From contig NZ_CP127385.1 of the NCBI RefSeq assembly GCF_030378205.1, positions 1,590,001 to 1,654,000 of the forward strand: a stretch of DNA of 64,000 nucleotides. The letters are read 5' to 3'. The stretch is from Bradyrhizobium sp. NP1. Lineage in GTDB: Bacteria > Pseudomonadota > Alphaproteobacteria > Rhizobiales > Xanthobacteraceae. Positions 35,337 to 46,028 of this stretch are shown here, piece by piece. Position 1 is the stretch's first letter. Every line of letters begins with the position of its first letter. Both the position numbers and the translations under genes were made by a program. The notes under the pieces are model-generated. The model was not told the DNA's origin. It worked only from the letters and a program-made list of their open reading frames with translations, and made no database searches.

Positions 35337-36278
35337 CTACCCCAGCGTGATCCTGTCGATCTCCGCCATCTCGTCGGCGGTGAGTTTCCAGGCGATCGCG
35401 GTCACGTTCTGCTCGACCTGCTCGACGCGGGTGGCGCCGGCGATCACGCTCGAAACAAGCGGCCGCGCAGCAAGCCAGGAGAACGCCAGCTCCAGCATGG
35501 AGTGGCCGCGTTCTTTCGCAAACGCGGCCAGCTTCTCCACGATGTCCTCGTTGCGCGGCGTAACGTAGCGGTCGCGCAGCGCCGGGGCCTTGGCAAAGCG
35601 TGTATCCGCGGGCGCCGCGGCGCCGCGCCTGTACTTGCCGGTCAGAAGTCCGCTCGCGAGCGGAAAGAACGGCAACAGCCCGAGCCCATATTCCTGCGCC
35701 GCCGGCAGCAGGTCCTTCTCGATGTCGCGCACGACGAGGCTGTATTCGTCCTGCGCCGAGACGAAGCGGCTGGTATTGATCGCGCGCGCGACATACTCCG
35801 CTTCCGCGATGCGCCAGGCCGGAAAGTTGGAATGGCCGATATAGCGCACCTTGCCCTGCCGCACGAGATCGTCGAGCGCGCGCAAGGTCTCCTCGATCGG
35901 CGTCAGGGGATCGTATTCGTGCTGCTGGTAGAGATCGATGTAGTCGGTCTTTAGCCGCCTCAGGCTCGCTTCGACCGCGTCCATGATGTAGCGCCGCGAG
36001 GCGCCCTGCCTGGTGCCGTCGCTCGCCATCGGCTTGGCATATTTGGTCGCCAGCACGATGTCCTTGCGGCGGTCGCCGAGCACCGTGCCGAGCACGGTCT
36101 CCGAGCCGCCCATCCCGGCATAGATGTCGGCGGTGTCGAACAGCGTGATGCCGAGGTCGATCGCCTTGTGAATCACCTTGCGCGAGGTTTCGAGATCGGT
36201 GCGCTGGCCGAAATTGTTGCAGCCAAGTCCGACCGCGGACACGCGCAGGCCCGAGCGGCCGAGATTGCGGATTTCCAT
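35337..36278 (-). CDS. Aldo/keto reductase
   Basis: 313-residue TIM-barrel NADPH-dependent oxidoreductase. Catalytic tetrad positions are visible: FDTADIYAGMGGSE (Asp, Tyr), LATKYAKP (Lys) and YQQHEYDPLTPIEE (His). NADPH-binding residues are in IAGATRVEQVEQNV near the C-terminus. Substrate unknown. Start MEIRNLGRSGLRVSAVGLGC at 36278 is the family-typical N-terminus. Confidence 0.93.
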   Translation of the reverse strand: MEIRNLGRSGLRVSAVGLGCNNFGQRTDLETSRKVIHKAIDLGITLFDTADIYAGMGGSETVLGTVLGDRRKDIVLATKYAKPMASDGTRQGASRRYIMDAVEASLRRLKTDYIDLYQQHEYDPLTPIEETLRALDDLVRQGKVRYIGHSNFPAWRIAEAEYVARAINTSRFVSAQDEYSLVVRDIEKDLLPAAQEYGLGLLPFFPLASGLLTGKYRRGAAAPADTRFAKAPALRDRYVTPRNEDIVEKLAAFAKERGHSMLELAFSWLAARPLVSSVIAGATRVEQVEQNVTAIAWKLTADEMAEIDRITLG

Positions 36279-36623
36279 GAACAGTTTTCCTGAGGTGTGC
36301 GGCAGGGTCATCGCATTGTGACGCGCGCACGACACTGCCGCAAGGCGGCACCCGTGGCCGGCAGATCACGATGCCTCGCGTCAAACGCGAGGGCTTGACC
36401 GCTCGCCAAGAACCGTGTCGCAGAAAACGCTGTCGCACAAAAAAGTGCGGCCCCGGTCAGACGCGGCTGCTGACGGGGACCGCTGGGCGTTGATCTGTGA
36501 CGGGGGGCCTGATCAGACGCCGGTGCACGCTAACCCCGTAATGTTACGCGGCCGTGACAGCGGGGTTATCCACAGGGCGTGGCCGCCCGTCCCGGTTGCC
36601 TCCCGCGCCGGCCCGCACGGGCA
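36279..36623. other. Intergenic region without a gene
   Basis: 345 bases between aldo/keto reductase (reading away) and a GNAT gene. It holds a TGTCGCA direct repeat, a CCCCGGTCAG/CTGACGGGG hairpin (36451-36478), an AACCCCG/CGGGGTT inverted repeat (36532-36567), and a single perfect DnaA-box-like TTATCCACA at 36566-36574. No supported reading frame. Confidence 0.6.
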
Positions 36624-37085
36624 TCAAAGCGGCTTGCGGTAGATGATGAACCCCTGGTTCTCCGCGACCTTGTCGTACAGCATGCGCGCGGTGCGGTTGG
36701 TCTCGTGCGTCTGCCAATAGACGCGCCCGCAGCCGATGCGGCGTGCCTGATCGTACACCCCGTTGATCAGAGCCCGTCCGACACCCTTGCCGCGCGCGGC
36801 TTCGCTGGTGAACAGGTCCTGCAAATAGCAGACCGGTTCGATCGCGATGGTCGAGCGGTGCAGCAGGTAGTGCGTGAGCCCGATCAGCTCGCCGCCATGC
36901 TCGGCGACCAGCGCATGCATCGGCTCATAGGCGTCGAAGAAGCGCTGCCAGGTCACGCGCGTGATCTCGAGCGGCAGCGCGGTTGGGCCGGAGCGGCCGT
37001 AGAACGCGTTGTAGCCGTCCCACAGCGGAAGCCAGCGCTCGTAATCCTGGCGGGTGACGAAACGGACGGAGAGCTCGCTGGACAT
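36624..37085 (-). CDS. GNAT family N-acetyltransferase
   Basis: 153 residues: VRFVTRQDYERWLPLWDGYN at the start, YLQDLFTSEAARGKGVGRAL, the acetyl-CoA-binding motif A (RGKGVG), and VYWQTHETNRTARMLYDKVA, motif B. The layout is that of small acetyltransferases acting on polyamines, amino acids or antibiotics; the substrate is unknown. Confidence 0.9.
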   Translation of the reverse strand: MSSELSVRFVTRQDYERWLPLWDGYNAFYGRSGPTALPLEITRVTWQRFFDAYEPMHALVAEHGGELIGLTHYLLHRSTIAIEPVCYLQDLFTSEAARGKGVGRALINGVYDQARRIGCGRVYWQTHETNRTARMLYDKVAENQGFIIYRKPL

Positions 37086-37167
37086 CGATGAGCCTGATGA
37101 GACGCGCAGGCGGAATGCTGCGGCCGCAGTTTACGAGAGGCGTGGTCGGAGGATCAAGCCGGCCGTG

Positions 37168-37983
37168 CTATTCGGCCGCCCGCAGGTGCCAGGAGAGCTT
37201 GCGGTCGCCGTGGTCGCGCAGCGAGCGGTAGAACTCGGCGCTCGCGGGATCGTCGGTGTGGCGGACCAGGTCGGTGACCGGCGTGTAGCTCAGCATCCGT
37301 CCGCCGTCGGGTAGCGCCGTGCAGGAAAAGCGCAGCACGCGGCCGTCGCGCAGGTTGATGTTGATCGGCGTCGAATCGCCTGCGCGCATCATCGCGGTGC
37401 GGCGGGCGATGAAGGCGGCGAGCTCGTCCTCGGGCAGCTCGAAGGCGCCGGTGTCGCGGCCGTGATACATCAGCGCGATGAACGGCGGCTTGGCATCGGC
37501 CTGCTCGTCCGAGAGCGAGAAATAGTTGCGGAAGGCGCGGTTGATGAATTCGGCGCGGGTGTCGGCGTCGAGCAGCACGATTCCGATGTCGACCTGGTCG
37601 AGCGCCGCCGACAGGCGCATCGCGGTCTCGTGATGCATGCGCTCCCAGGCCAGCGTGTCCATCAGCCGCTGCCGCAACAGCCCGGTAATTCCGGCGGTGC
37701 CCGCCGCAGTCATCGCCAGCAGCGCCAGCCGGACCAGGTCCGTGGTGTCGTAGCCGGGCGTGGCGCGATGGTTGAGGAAGAACAGCGCCGAGCCGACCAC
37801 CGCGATCCCCGCGCTCGCCATGCCCGAGGCAAAGCCGGCGAGCGAGCCTGCGAACGCGACGATGCAGACGAACAGCGGGGCGGGATTGGGCACGGCAATG
37901 AGGGTGCGGTCGGCGCAGATGGCGGCCAGCGCCGTCGCCGCCGTCAGGGCCGGACCGGAGATTGCACGCCAGTCGAACCGCAT
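37168..37983 (-). CDS. Membrane PAS-domain sensor protein
   Basis: 271 residues. Residues 1-105 contain four hydrophobic segments (ATALAAICADRTLIAV, LFVCIVAFAGSLAGFASGMA, GIAVVGSALFFLN, LALLAMTAAGTAGITGLLRQ), resembling DUF4118-type sensor regions. A PAS domain follows (about 125-245: LDQVDIGIVLLDADTRAEFI, NRAFRNYFSLSDEQ). No kinase, GGDEF or HTH output is present, so it may be a truncated sensor or work with a partner. Confidence 0.82.
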   Translation of the reverse strand: MRFDWRAISGPALTAATALAAICADRTLIAVPNPAPLFVCIVAFAGSLAGFASGMASAGIAVVGSALFFLNHRATPGYDTTDLVRLALLAMTAAGTAGITGLLRQRLMDTLAWERMHHETAMRLSAALDQVDIGIVLLDADTRAEFINRAFRNYFSLSDEQADAKPPFIALMYHGRDTGAFELPEDELAAFIARRTAMMRAGDSTPININLRDGRVLRFSCTALPDGGRMLSYTPVTDLVRHTDDPASAEFYRSLRDHGDRKLSWHLRAAE

Positions 37984-38270
37984 GGCCTTACACTCCTCGC
38001 CTCACGAGCATAAGGCCGATCGCGGTACCGATGGTTGCGTTATGATGGGGACTTTTTGCGCTGTGCTTAAGAAATCGTTGACGATGCCGGCAGCCTTTTC
38101 CCGGCATCTCGGGCTCAAATCGGATCGATCGCGAAGCCGCGGCAGTCTCGACGTCGCGGGTCCCTTGGCCCCAAGCGCCGCGAACAAAATCAAAAAGCAG
38201 AAGTCGGCGTTCCCCAGGGTAACGTGGCCCTCGGTTTTCGCAATCAAGAAGCCGAAAGAGCCGCTGGCGA

Positions 38271-38305
38271 GAAAAAAGGCTGCGCACCGAAAGGCGTGCA
38301 GCCTT
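38271..38305 (-). terminator. Intrinsic terminator after the molybdenum hydroxylase genes
   Basis: On the minus strand AAGGCTGCACGCC and GTGCGCAGCC pair around a short loop, followed by TTTTTTCTC, 15 bases past the stop codon. A textbook intrinsic terminator. Confidence 0.85.
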
Positions 38306-38319
38306 GCTTTTGGCTTACT

Positions 38320-40665
38320 CTACCCTTGCGCGTCGAGTTGCTTGCCGATCGGCAGCGTGCGGATGCGCTTGCCGGTGGCCGCGAATATGGCGTTGAGCAA
38401 CGCCGGCGCAAAGGGCGGCACGCCCGGCTCGCCGACGCCGCTCGGCGGCGTATCGGGGCCGGGAGGCACGATGTGGACGTTGGTGACAAGCGGAGCCTCG
38501 TCGATCCGGATCACAGGGAAATCATCAAAGTTGCCCTGCTGCACCTTGCCTTCCTTGAAGGTGATCTCGCCATATTTGGCAAGGCTCAGGCCCATGATGG
38601 CAGCACCCTCGATCTGAGACCGGATTCGCTCCGGGTTGACATACGTTCCGCAATCGATGGCGGTATCGACCCGAGGCACCGTGATCTTGCCGTTGTCGTC
38701 GACTGCCACCTCGACGATGGAGGCGATGTAGCTGACGAAGCTGCGGTGGACGGCGATCCCGAGCCCGTGGCCTTTGGGCACGGACCGTCCCCAGGCGCCC
38801 TTGTCAGCGACCAGTTCGACCACGCCGCGCAGCCGTGCCGTATCGATCGGATAGCTGTCGTAGGGCTCGCCATAGTTCCACAAGTCCTTCACGGAGGAGA
38901 GATCGACGATCCGTGGCGAGCCGATGAGCTCGAGCAGCATGTCTTTCTGGTCGCGGTTGGTGGCGTGCGCAAGCTCGCCGACCATGCACTGCACGGCAAA
39001 GGCGTGCGGGATGTTCGACACCGAGCGGAACCATCCGATGCGGGTATGCGCGGCCGCTTCCGGATTTTCGCACTGGACGTTGGCGATCTCGAACGGCATG
39101 TCGACCACACCCATGCCGAGTTCGAACGGCTGCTGGTGCACCGTGTTGGCCGCAAATGTCGAACCGATGCTGGGCGCGACTGTGCGGTGGCGCCAGGCAG
39201 TCACCTTGCCGGTCTTGTCGAGGCCGGCCTCAATGCGTTCCGCGGAAACCGTGTGCAGGAAGTCGTGACGAACGTCATCTTCGCGCGTCCATTGCACCTT
39301 CACCGGCGCGCCGAGAGCTTTCGAGAGCAGGGCCGCCTCCAGCGCATAGTCGCATTTCGACTTGCGACCGAAGCCACCGCCGAGCAGCGTGACGTTGACC
39401 GTGACGTTGTCTTCGGGAATGCCGAGCGTTTTCGCGACGTCTTCCCGCGTTCCTCCCGCGCTTTGCACGGGCGCCCAGATCTCCGCCCTGTCACCCTTGA
39501 CGTCTGCGACGGCAACGGGCGGCTCCATGCTGACATGGGCCAGATGCGGCACGTAATACTCACCGACGATCACCTTGTCAGCGCCCTTCAGGGCGGCGTC
39601 GACGTCTCCTTCCTTGCGCACGATCAAGCCCGGCTTGCGCGCGGCTTCCTCGAGTTGGGCCCGATAAGCAACCGAGTCGTATTTGCCGTTGGCTCCATCG
39701 TCCCAGACGACCTTCAGCGCGTCGCGCCCCTTGATCGCGGCACCGGTATTGCGCGCAATCACCGCCACCCCGCCGAGTGGCTGGAACTTGGAAGGCCACG
39801 GCCATCCCTTGACCTCCATGATTTTTTCGACACCGGAAACCTTCTGGGCCTCGGCGCCATCGAAGGACACGAGTTTGCCGCCGGTTACCGGCGGCCGGGC
39901 GATCACGGCATACTTCATGCCCGGCAGGCGGACGTCGGCGCCGTACATCGCTTTGCCGACGGTGATGTTGCGGAGATCCACGATGCTGATCTCGCCTTTG
40001 CCGAGATAGCGGAAATCCCTGGGGTCCTTGAGTTTCAGACTTTCGAGGCTCGGCACCGACTGCTTCGCTGCATCGGCGGCCAGGTCGCCGAAGCCGATGC
40101 GGCGTCCGCTCGCATTGTGGACCACCTCGTGATTGACGGCCTTCACCTCGGTGGCCGGCACGCCCCAGCGCTTCGCCGCGGCGGCTTCAAGCATCGCGCG
40201 TGCAGAGGCGCCGATCTGCCGCATCGGCATCAAATAGTGCCGCGTGCTGCGTGATCCGTCGGTATCCTGGTTGCCATATTTGACTTCGTCGCCAGGCGCC
40301 TGCTGGACGCGGACGCGAGACCAGTCGGCTTCCATTTCTTCGGCGACGATCAACGGCAGGCTGGTCCGGACGCCCGTTCCCATCTCGGCGCGGTGCGCGA
40401 CGATGGTAACAATTCCATCCGGTGCGATCGCCACGAAGACACGCGGATCGACCACGGTACCGTGCGGCATCTTGTCCGCGCCAGTCTTGTACGCCGCGAA
40501 AGCAGGGCGCGACATCACGGGAGCGGCGAGCACGAAGCCGCCGGCGATGCCGAGACCCTTCAGGACGCTGCGACGTGAAACGTTCTCGACCCTGACGGTC
40601 TCGACGTTGATATGTCGCTCAAAGCCACGGAGTTTTCCGGGATTGGTCAGGATATTCATGGTCAC
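38320..40665 (-). CDS. Xanthine dehydrogenase family molybdopterin-binding subunit (Tat-exported)
   Basis: 781-residue catalytic subunit of a molybdenum hydroxylase of the isoquinoline 1-oxidoreductase (IorB-like) branch. A Tat signal [20 protein letters not shown] lies at about 30-50, so the enzyme is probably periplasmic. Cofactor-binding segments: [20 protein letters not shown], and the catalytic Glu in [19 protein letters not shown]. The start at the GTG 40665 overlaps the stop of the iron-sulfur subunit by 4 bp; an ATG two codons later is possible. The substrate (aldehyde or N-heterocycle) is not predictable. No cytochrome c subunit is adjacent. Confidence 0.92.
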   Translation of the reverse strand: MTMNILTNPGKLRGFERHINVETVRVENVSRRSVLKGLGIAGGFVLAAPVMSRPAFAAYKTGADKMPHGTVVDPRVFVAIAPDGIVTIVAHRAEMGTGVRTSLPLIVAEEMEADWSRVRVQQAPGDEVKYGNQDTDGSRSTRHYLMPMRQIGASARAMLEAAAAKRWGVPATEVKAVNHEVVHNASGRRIGFGDLAADAAKQSVPSLESLKLKDPRDFRYLGKGEISIVDLRNITVGKAMYGADVRLPGMKYAVIARPPVTGGKLVSFDGAEAQKVSGVEKIMEVKGWPWPSKFQPLGGVAVIARNTGAAIKGRDALKVVWDDGANGKYDSVAYRAQLEEAARKPGLIVRKEGDVDAALKGADKVIVGEYYVPHLAHVSMEPPVAVADVKGDRAEIWAPVQSAGGTREDVAKTLGIPEDNVTVNVTLLGGGFGRKSKCDYALEAALLSKALGAPVKVQWTREDDVRHDFLHTVSAERIEAGLDKTGKVTAWRHRTVAPSIGSTFAANTVHQQPFELGMGVVDMPFEIANVQCENPEAAAHTRIGWFRSVSNIPHAFAVQCMVGELAHATNRDQKDMLLELIGSPRIVDLSSVKDLWNYGEPYDSYPIDTARLRGVVELVADKGAWGRSVPKGHGLGIAVHRSFVSYIASIVEVAVDDNGKITVPRVDTAIDCGTYVNPERIRSQIEGAAIMGLSLAKYGEITFKEGKVQQGNFDDFPVIRIDEAPLVTNVHIVPPGPDTPPSGVGEPGVPPFAPALLNAIFAATGKRIRTLPIGKQLDAQG

Positions 40666-41114
40666 ACCCCCGTCGATGCGAGATGGACGGCGTTTTCGAT
40701 ACGCTGGTAGGCACCGCAGCGGCAGATGTTGCCCGACATCGCTTCACGTATCTGGTCGTGAGACGGTTTTGGATTTTGGCTCAGCAGCGCTGCCGCCTGC
40801 ATGATCTGACCGGCCTGGCAATAGCCGCATTGCGGAACATTGAGCTCGCGCCAGGCCTTCTGAACCGGATGATCGCCTGTCGGATGGAGGCCTTCGATCG
40901 TCGTGACTTCCCGGCCGGCCGCGTCGGAAACCGAGGTGATACACGCGCGTACGGCATCCTTGTCGACAAGGACGGTGCAAGCGCCGCAGAGCGCCTGGCC
41001 GCACCCAAACTTGGTGCCGGTCAATCCCGCCTCATCACGGAGAAACCAAAGCAGTGGAAGATCCGGGTCGCCATCCCAGCTCTGTTCCTGGCCATTAATC
41101 TTCAATTTGATCAT
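40662..41114 (-). CDS. (2Fe-2S)-binding subunit of a molybdenum hydroxylase
   Basis: 150-residue small subunit (IorA/CoxS type) passing electrons from the molybdenum subunit. Plant-type cluster: [20 protein letters not shown]. Second cluster: [18 protein letters not shown] and [16 protein letters not shown]. Start at the ATG 41114 gives the usual [12 protein letters not shown]-terminus. Coupled to the large subunit by a 4-bp GTGA overlap. Confidence 0.95.
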   Translation of the reverse strand: MIKLKINGQEQSWDGDPDLPLLWFLRDEAGLTGTKFGCGQALCGACTVLVDKDAVRACITSVSDAAGREVTTIEGLHPTGDHPVQKAWRELNVPQCGYCQAGQIMQAAALLSQNPKPSHDQIREAMSGNICRCGAYQRIENAVHLASTGV

Positions 41115-41651
41115 GATCGTTTCTCGCTCTTCGTAAGCTACTGATGTCCGCTTCGGTGCAAGCCGGAACATGCTTCCATTCGCTTGCATCAACCGCTCGA
41201 CTTCCCGCCCGATTGCGCCAGGAAGTCCGAAGGACCTCATCTGCACGACCTATTTCGGTAGTCTGTTGTTGCGTACGCCTCCCGCATCTATTCAGTTCTT
41301 GATTGTTGTGCACGCGGACCTTCGTCGCGAGGGCTGCAATGTTATCAGAATTGACGTGCAGTTGACTTCACGCACAGTTGTTTTTGCATTTTTCGTTTGT
41401 CGAAGCGGACGCCGATTGCCGGAACTCTTCAATTGTCCCGACAAGGTTGAGAGGCTGTGGCAGCGGCGAGCAGCGGGAGCGACAACCACGAGCATGGGTC
41501 AGGGTTGCGGACACACGGCGATCCGAAAGCAGCCGGGGCCGGGCCAGCAGCTTTGTGCTTGGCCGGACGCCTGTGATTCAAGCTCCGGAACCGGGGCTTC
41601 GAAGCGTGCGCTGTGAACTGCCGCCTAGATCGGCGGCTGTGAACTGGCCGC
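41115..41651. other. Intergenic region, about 540 bases, no gene supported
   Basis: Upstream of the molybdenum hydroxylase pair. Slightly AT-richer in places (41340-41400) and with no convincing frame on either strand. At 41618-41664 a unit containing CCGCCTAGATCGGC occurs twice in tandem; the second copy contains the stop codon of the small gene at 41652. Confidence 0.5.
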
Positions 41652-41813
41652 CTAGATCGGCATCGCCATGCCGACCCTGATCGACAGCACGGTCAGGGCA
41701 ACCATGACGCACAGCGACACCGCGCCCGCCGCAAGCGAGGCCGCAACGGCATCGATGAGCCGCGACGAGGAGGAAACGCTTTTGCCGTGAAAGCCTCCGC
41801 TGTGAGGCCGCAT
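41652..41813 (-). CDS. Small membrane protein, 53 aa
   Basis: Minus-strand frame of 53 residues: MRPHSGGFHGKSVSSSSRLI then a hydrophobic helix (AVAASLAAGAVSLCVMVALT, about 22-46) and VLSIRVGMAMPI. The single membrane helix after a basic start fits an inner-membrane microprotein like that at 11754. The TAG stop lies in a tandem duplication of CCGCCTAGATCGGC. Not recognised. Confidence 0.5.
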   Translation of the reverse strand: MRPHSGGFHGKSVSSSSRLIDAVAASLAAGAVSLCVMVALTVLSIRVGMAMPI

Positions 41814-41955
41814 GGTCCGATCCTTCGATACACGGGCGAATCACCCACTGCATCCCGGGAATCTCGCAACGGTGGCGGGCAACATTGCGGCATTTTCCAC
41901 CGCGAATGGGGCGGTTCGGCCGCAAGCGTTAATGCTTGTTAACGATATCCGGCAG

Positions 41956-42600
41956 CTAGGCGCCGGCTGCGAGGCTCGCGGCCGCTTCCTCGGACTGCCA
42001 GTCCATCGGCACATAGCCCTGGGTCTGTTCGACGCGCTTGAGCCAGCTGCGGATCGCCGGGAATGTCGAGAGGTCGAAGTCGCAGCGGTCCGCGAGGTGC
42101 GTGTAGCCATAGAGCGCGATGTCGGCGACGGTGAGCTGATCGGCGGCAAAGTAGTCGTGCGTCTTGAGGTGGTTTTCCATCACCTGCAGCGCCGCATAGC
42201 CGCGCTCCATCCAGTCCTCCAGCGCATGCGTCTGCAGGGTGCGGCCGCCCTTGACCAGCGCCAGCCAGAAATAGGCGGCGCCGATATTCGGCTCCAGCGC
42301 GTGCTGCTCGAAGAACATCCATTGCAGCGCCTCGGCGCGCTCGATGCGCGATTCCGGCGCCAATGGCGTGCCGCCGCAGACGTACCACAGGATCGCGTTG
42401 GACTCCGCGAGATAGCGGCCTTCGCCGACTTCCAGGAGCGGCACCTGGCCGCTCGGATTCTTGGCGAGAAATTCCGGCGTGCGGCTTTCGCCGCGCAGGA
42501 TGTCGACCTCGATCGCGCGATAGGGCGCGTCCAGGAACGCCAGCGCAAGGCGGACCTTGTAGCTGTTGCCGGAGCGCTGCATCGAGTAGAGCTTGTACAT
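41956..42600 (-). CDS. Glutathione S-transferase family protein
   Basis: 214 residues: MYKLYSMQRSGNSYKVRLAL, then AIEVDILRGESRTPEFLAKN, the GSH site NPSGQVPLLEVGEGRYLAES with NAILWYV, and the helical half with ALQWMFFEQHALEPNIGAAY and QLTVADIALYGYTHLA. Its N-terminal half resembles that of the GST at 63115 (both have DIL+GESRT). Substrate unknown. Confidence 0.92.
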   Translation of the reverse strand: MYKLYSMQRSGNSYKVRLALAFLDAPYRAIEVDILRGESRTPEFLAKNPSGQVPLLEVGEGRYLAESNAILWYVCGGTPLAPESRIERAEALQWMFFEQHALEPNIGAAYFWLALVKGGRTLQTHALEDWMERGYAALQVMENHLKTHDYFAADQLTVADIALYGYTHLADRCDFDLSTFPAIRSWLKRVEQTQGYVPMDWQSEEAAASLAAGA

Positions 42601-44450
<1,850 letters not shown>

Positions 44451-44462
44451 GTTGCGTCACCC

Positions 44463-44540
44463 TGCTGCGGGTTTTTGGATTTGACGTTCGCTGCGAGGAG
44501 CCGCCGCGCAACCGGGGCGAATGTCCAATCCGCCGCAGCT
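44463..44540. repeat. CTAG-family palindrome, copy 7 (ends changed)
   Basis: GCTGCGG, a T-rich bulge, GGATTTGACGTTCGC on the left; GGCGAATGTCCAATCC and GCCGCAGC on the right. The outer arm has been replaced by GCTGCGG/CCGCAGC with pairing kept. Confidence 0.6.
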
Positions 44541-44670
44541 GTCAAATCACATCAGGCTTCTGGCGCGTTGATGTTTTGACGGCAAATTTTTGGAAGCGCC
44601 TTGTTTTGGACACGGCACTTCCTTCTTGTCCCTCCGCTTTCGTTCAATTCGTCTCGCGGAGATCAGACAA

Positions 44671-45180
44671 ATGCGACTTTCGACCTTCCTTCTCGCTGCC
44701 GCTACCCTGTTCGGCGCATGTGCAAGCGCCAGTGCGCAGCAGCCGGCGATCCGGGCCGGCATCCTTCAATGTGAGGGCGGCCAGAATGTCGGCTTTGTCC
44801 TCGGGTCGATCGCGACGCTGGAATGCGTGTTCCAGAGCCCGGGCCGGCGGCCCGAAGGCTATCTCGCGACCATCCGTCGCTTCGGCGTCGACCTGGGCGT
44901 GACCGAACAGACCCAGTTCACCTGGACCGTGACCGCGCCGACCACGCGGCTTGGTTATGCTGCGCTTGCCGGCGCCTATGGCGGCGTCGGCGCCAACGCC
45001 TCGATCGGAATCGGCGGCGGCGGCAACTTCCTGGTCGGCGGTCCCGGCAATTCCTATGCGCTGCAGCCGATCAGCGTGCAGGGCCAGACCGGCTTGAACC
45101 TCGCGGCCGGCGTCGCCGGCCTCGAGCTGCAGCCCGCCAGCTTTGGCCGTCGCGGCCGCGCGCATCATCGTCGCGGCTGA
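44671..45180 (+). CDS. DUF992 family exported protein
   Basis: 169 residues with a signal peptide (MRLSTFLLAAATLFGACASA, cut at ASA-QQ). DUF992 features: AGILQCEGGQNVGFVLGSIA, LECVFQSPGRRPEGYLATIR, RFGVDLGVTEQTQFTWTVTA, and GGNFLVGGPGNSYALQPISV. The family is periplasmic and of unknown function. An intrinsic terminator follows; a paralogue lies 140 bases downstream. Confidence 0.88.
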   Translation: MRLSTFLLAAATLFGACASASAQQPAIRAGILQCEGGQNVGFVLGSIATLECVFQSPGRRPEGYLATIRRFGVDLGVTEQTQFTWTVTAPTTRLGYAALAGAYGGVGANASIGIGGGGNFLVGGPGNSYALQPISVQGQTGLNLAAGVAGLELQPASFGRRGRAHHRRG

Positions 45181-45207
45181 CGCAAATCACGCGTGACAAT
45201 CGATCCG

Positions 45208-45237
45208 GAGGCCCGCGCAAGCGGGCCTCTTTTCTTT
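45208..45237 (+). terminator. Intrinsic terminator after the first DUF992 gene
   Basis: GAGGCCCGC, loop GCAA, GCGGGCCTC, then TTTTCTTT. Strong GC stem plus T run. Confidence 0.92.
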
Positions 45238-45319
45238 GCCACGGCGCGGGATGTTGTGGCATAGAGGGAACCGTCTTTCTCTGCTCGCATCACATTATTT
45301 TAGCCGGAGATTTCCTGAC

Positions 45320-45805
45320 ATGCGCCGTTCATTCGCCCTTGGTGGGACCGCCACCGCACTGCTGCTTGCGTCGATCGTCGGCGCGCTATCGCAGCAGCCG
45401 ATGCAGCGGGTCCAGGTCGGCGTGCTCGAATGCCGCGGCGGCGCGAGCATCGGCTTCATCGTGGGATCGGTGACCAATCTCGGCTGCGTGTTGCGCGTCG
45501 ACGGCGTGCCTGATGACCGCTACATCGCGACCATCCGCAAGGTGGGCCTCGATCTCGGCATCACCCAGGAGACGGCGCTCGCCTGGGGCGTGTGGGCGCC
45601 GGTTGCGCGGCTCGGGCCGGGCGATCTCTCCGGCGACTATGCGGGCGCGCAGGGCAGCGCGACCCTCGGCGTCGGCGTCGGCGGCAACGTGCTGGTCGGC
45701 GGCTCCAACAATTCGATCGCGCTGCAGCCGCTCAGCCTGCAGGGCCAGGTCGGCCTCAACGTCGCCGCCGGCCTCGAAAGCCTGGAGCTGCGGCCGGGAC
45801 GGTAA
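45320..45805 (+). CDS. DUF992 family exported protein (paralogue)
   Basis: 161 residues, signal peptide FALGGTATALLLASIVGALS, then VGVLECRGGASIGFIVGSVT, LGCVLRVDGVPDDRYIATIR, KVGLDLGITQETALAWGVWA and GGNVLVGGSNNSIALQPLSL. Clear paralogue of the preceding gene, which it follows after its terminator, so it has its own promoter. Function unknown. Confidence 0.88.
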   Translation: MRRSFALGGTATALLLASIVGALSQQPMQRVQVGVLECRGGASIGFIVGSVTNLGCVLRVDGVPDDRYIATIRKVGLDLGITQETALAWGVWAPVARLGPGDLSGDYAGAQGSATLGVGVGGNVLVGGSNNSIALQPLSLQGQVGLNVAAGLESLELRPGR

Positions 45806-45827
45806 GCTTCAAGAGGCCCGCCCGCAT

Positions 45828-45905
45828 CTAGTGTGGTGGTTCGAAAGTTCTCTTCATTTGTGCCGCGAGTTCGTCAAGAGAACTTCCGAACCGAAACCAC
45901 ACTAG
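45828..45905. repeat. CTAG-bounded palindrome, copy 8
   Basis: CTAGTGTGGT then GGTTCGAAAGTTCTCTT; AAGAGAACTTCCGAACC, bulge GAA, ACCACACTAG. The loop CATTTGTGCCGCGAGTTCGT is the reverse complement of that of copy 12, so these two are the same subtype in opposite orientation. Confidence 0.88.
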
Positions 45906-46028
45906 AATCACTAGCAAAAGGGCCGAGACGCTGCCCTTGTTTTTCCTGCTTGCCAAATCCCGAGGACAGGAGGAGCATTCTGTCGCCGACCCAATCACGG
46001 GCCGAGCTCCAGATGAAGGAGGCGGCGA

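Noticed and set aside
36566..36574. Perfect DnaA box TTATCCACA, possible origin
   Set aside because: A single box without a cluster, an AT-rich unwinding region, or dnaA/parAB/hemE neighbours; chance occurrence is sufficient.
38224..40254. Open frame of over 670 codons on the plus strand
   Set aside because: Antisense shadow of the molybdopterin subunit; His/Arg/Asp-rich composition and no motif.
41170..41616. Possible 148-aa protein on the plus strand upstream of the molybdenum hydroxylase genes
   Set aside because: No family features, mixed codon bias, lies in the promoter region of the minus-strand genes.
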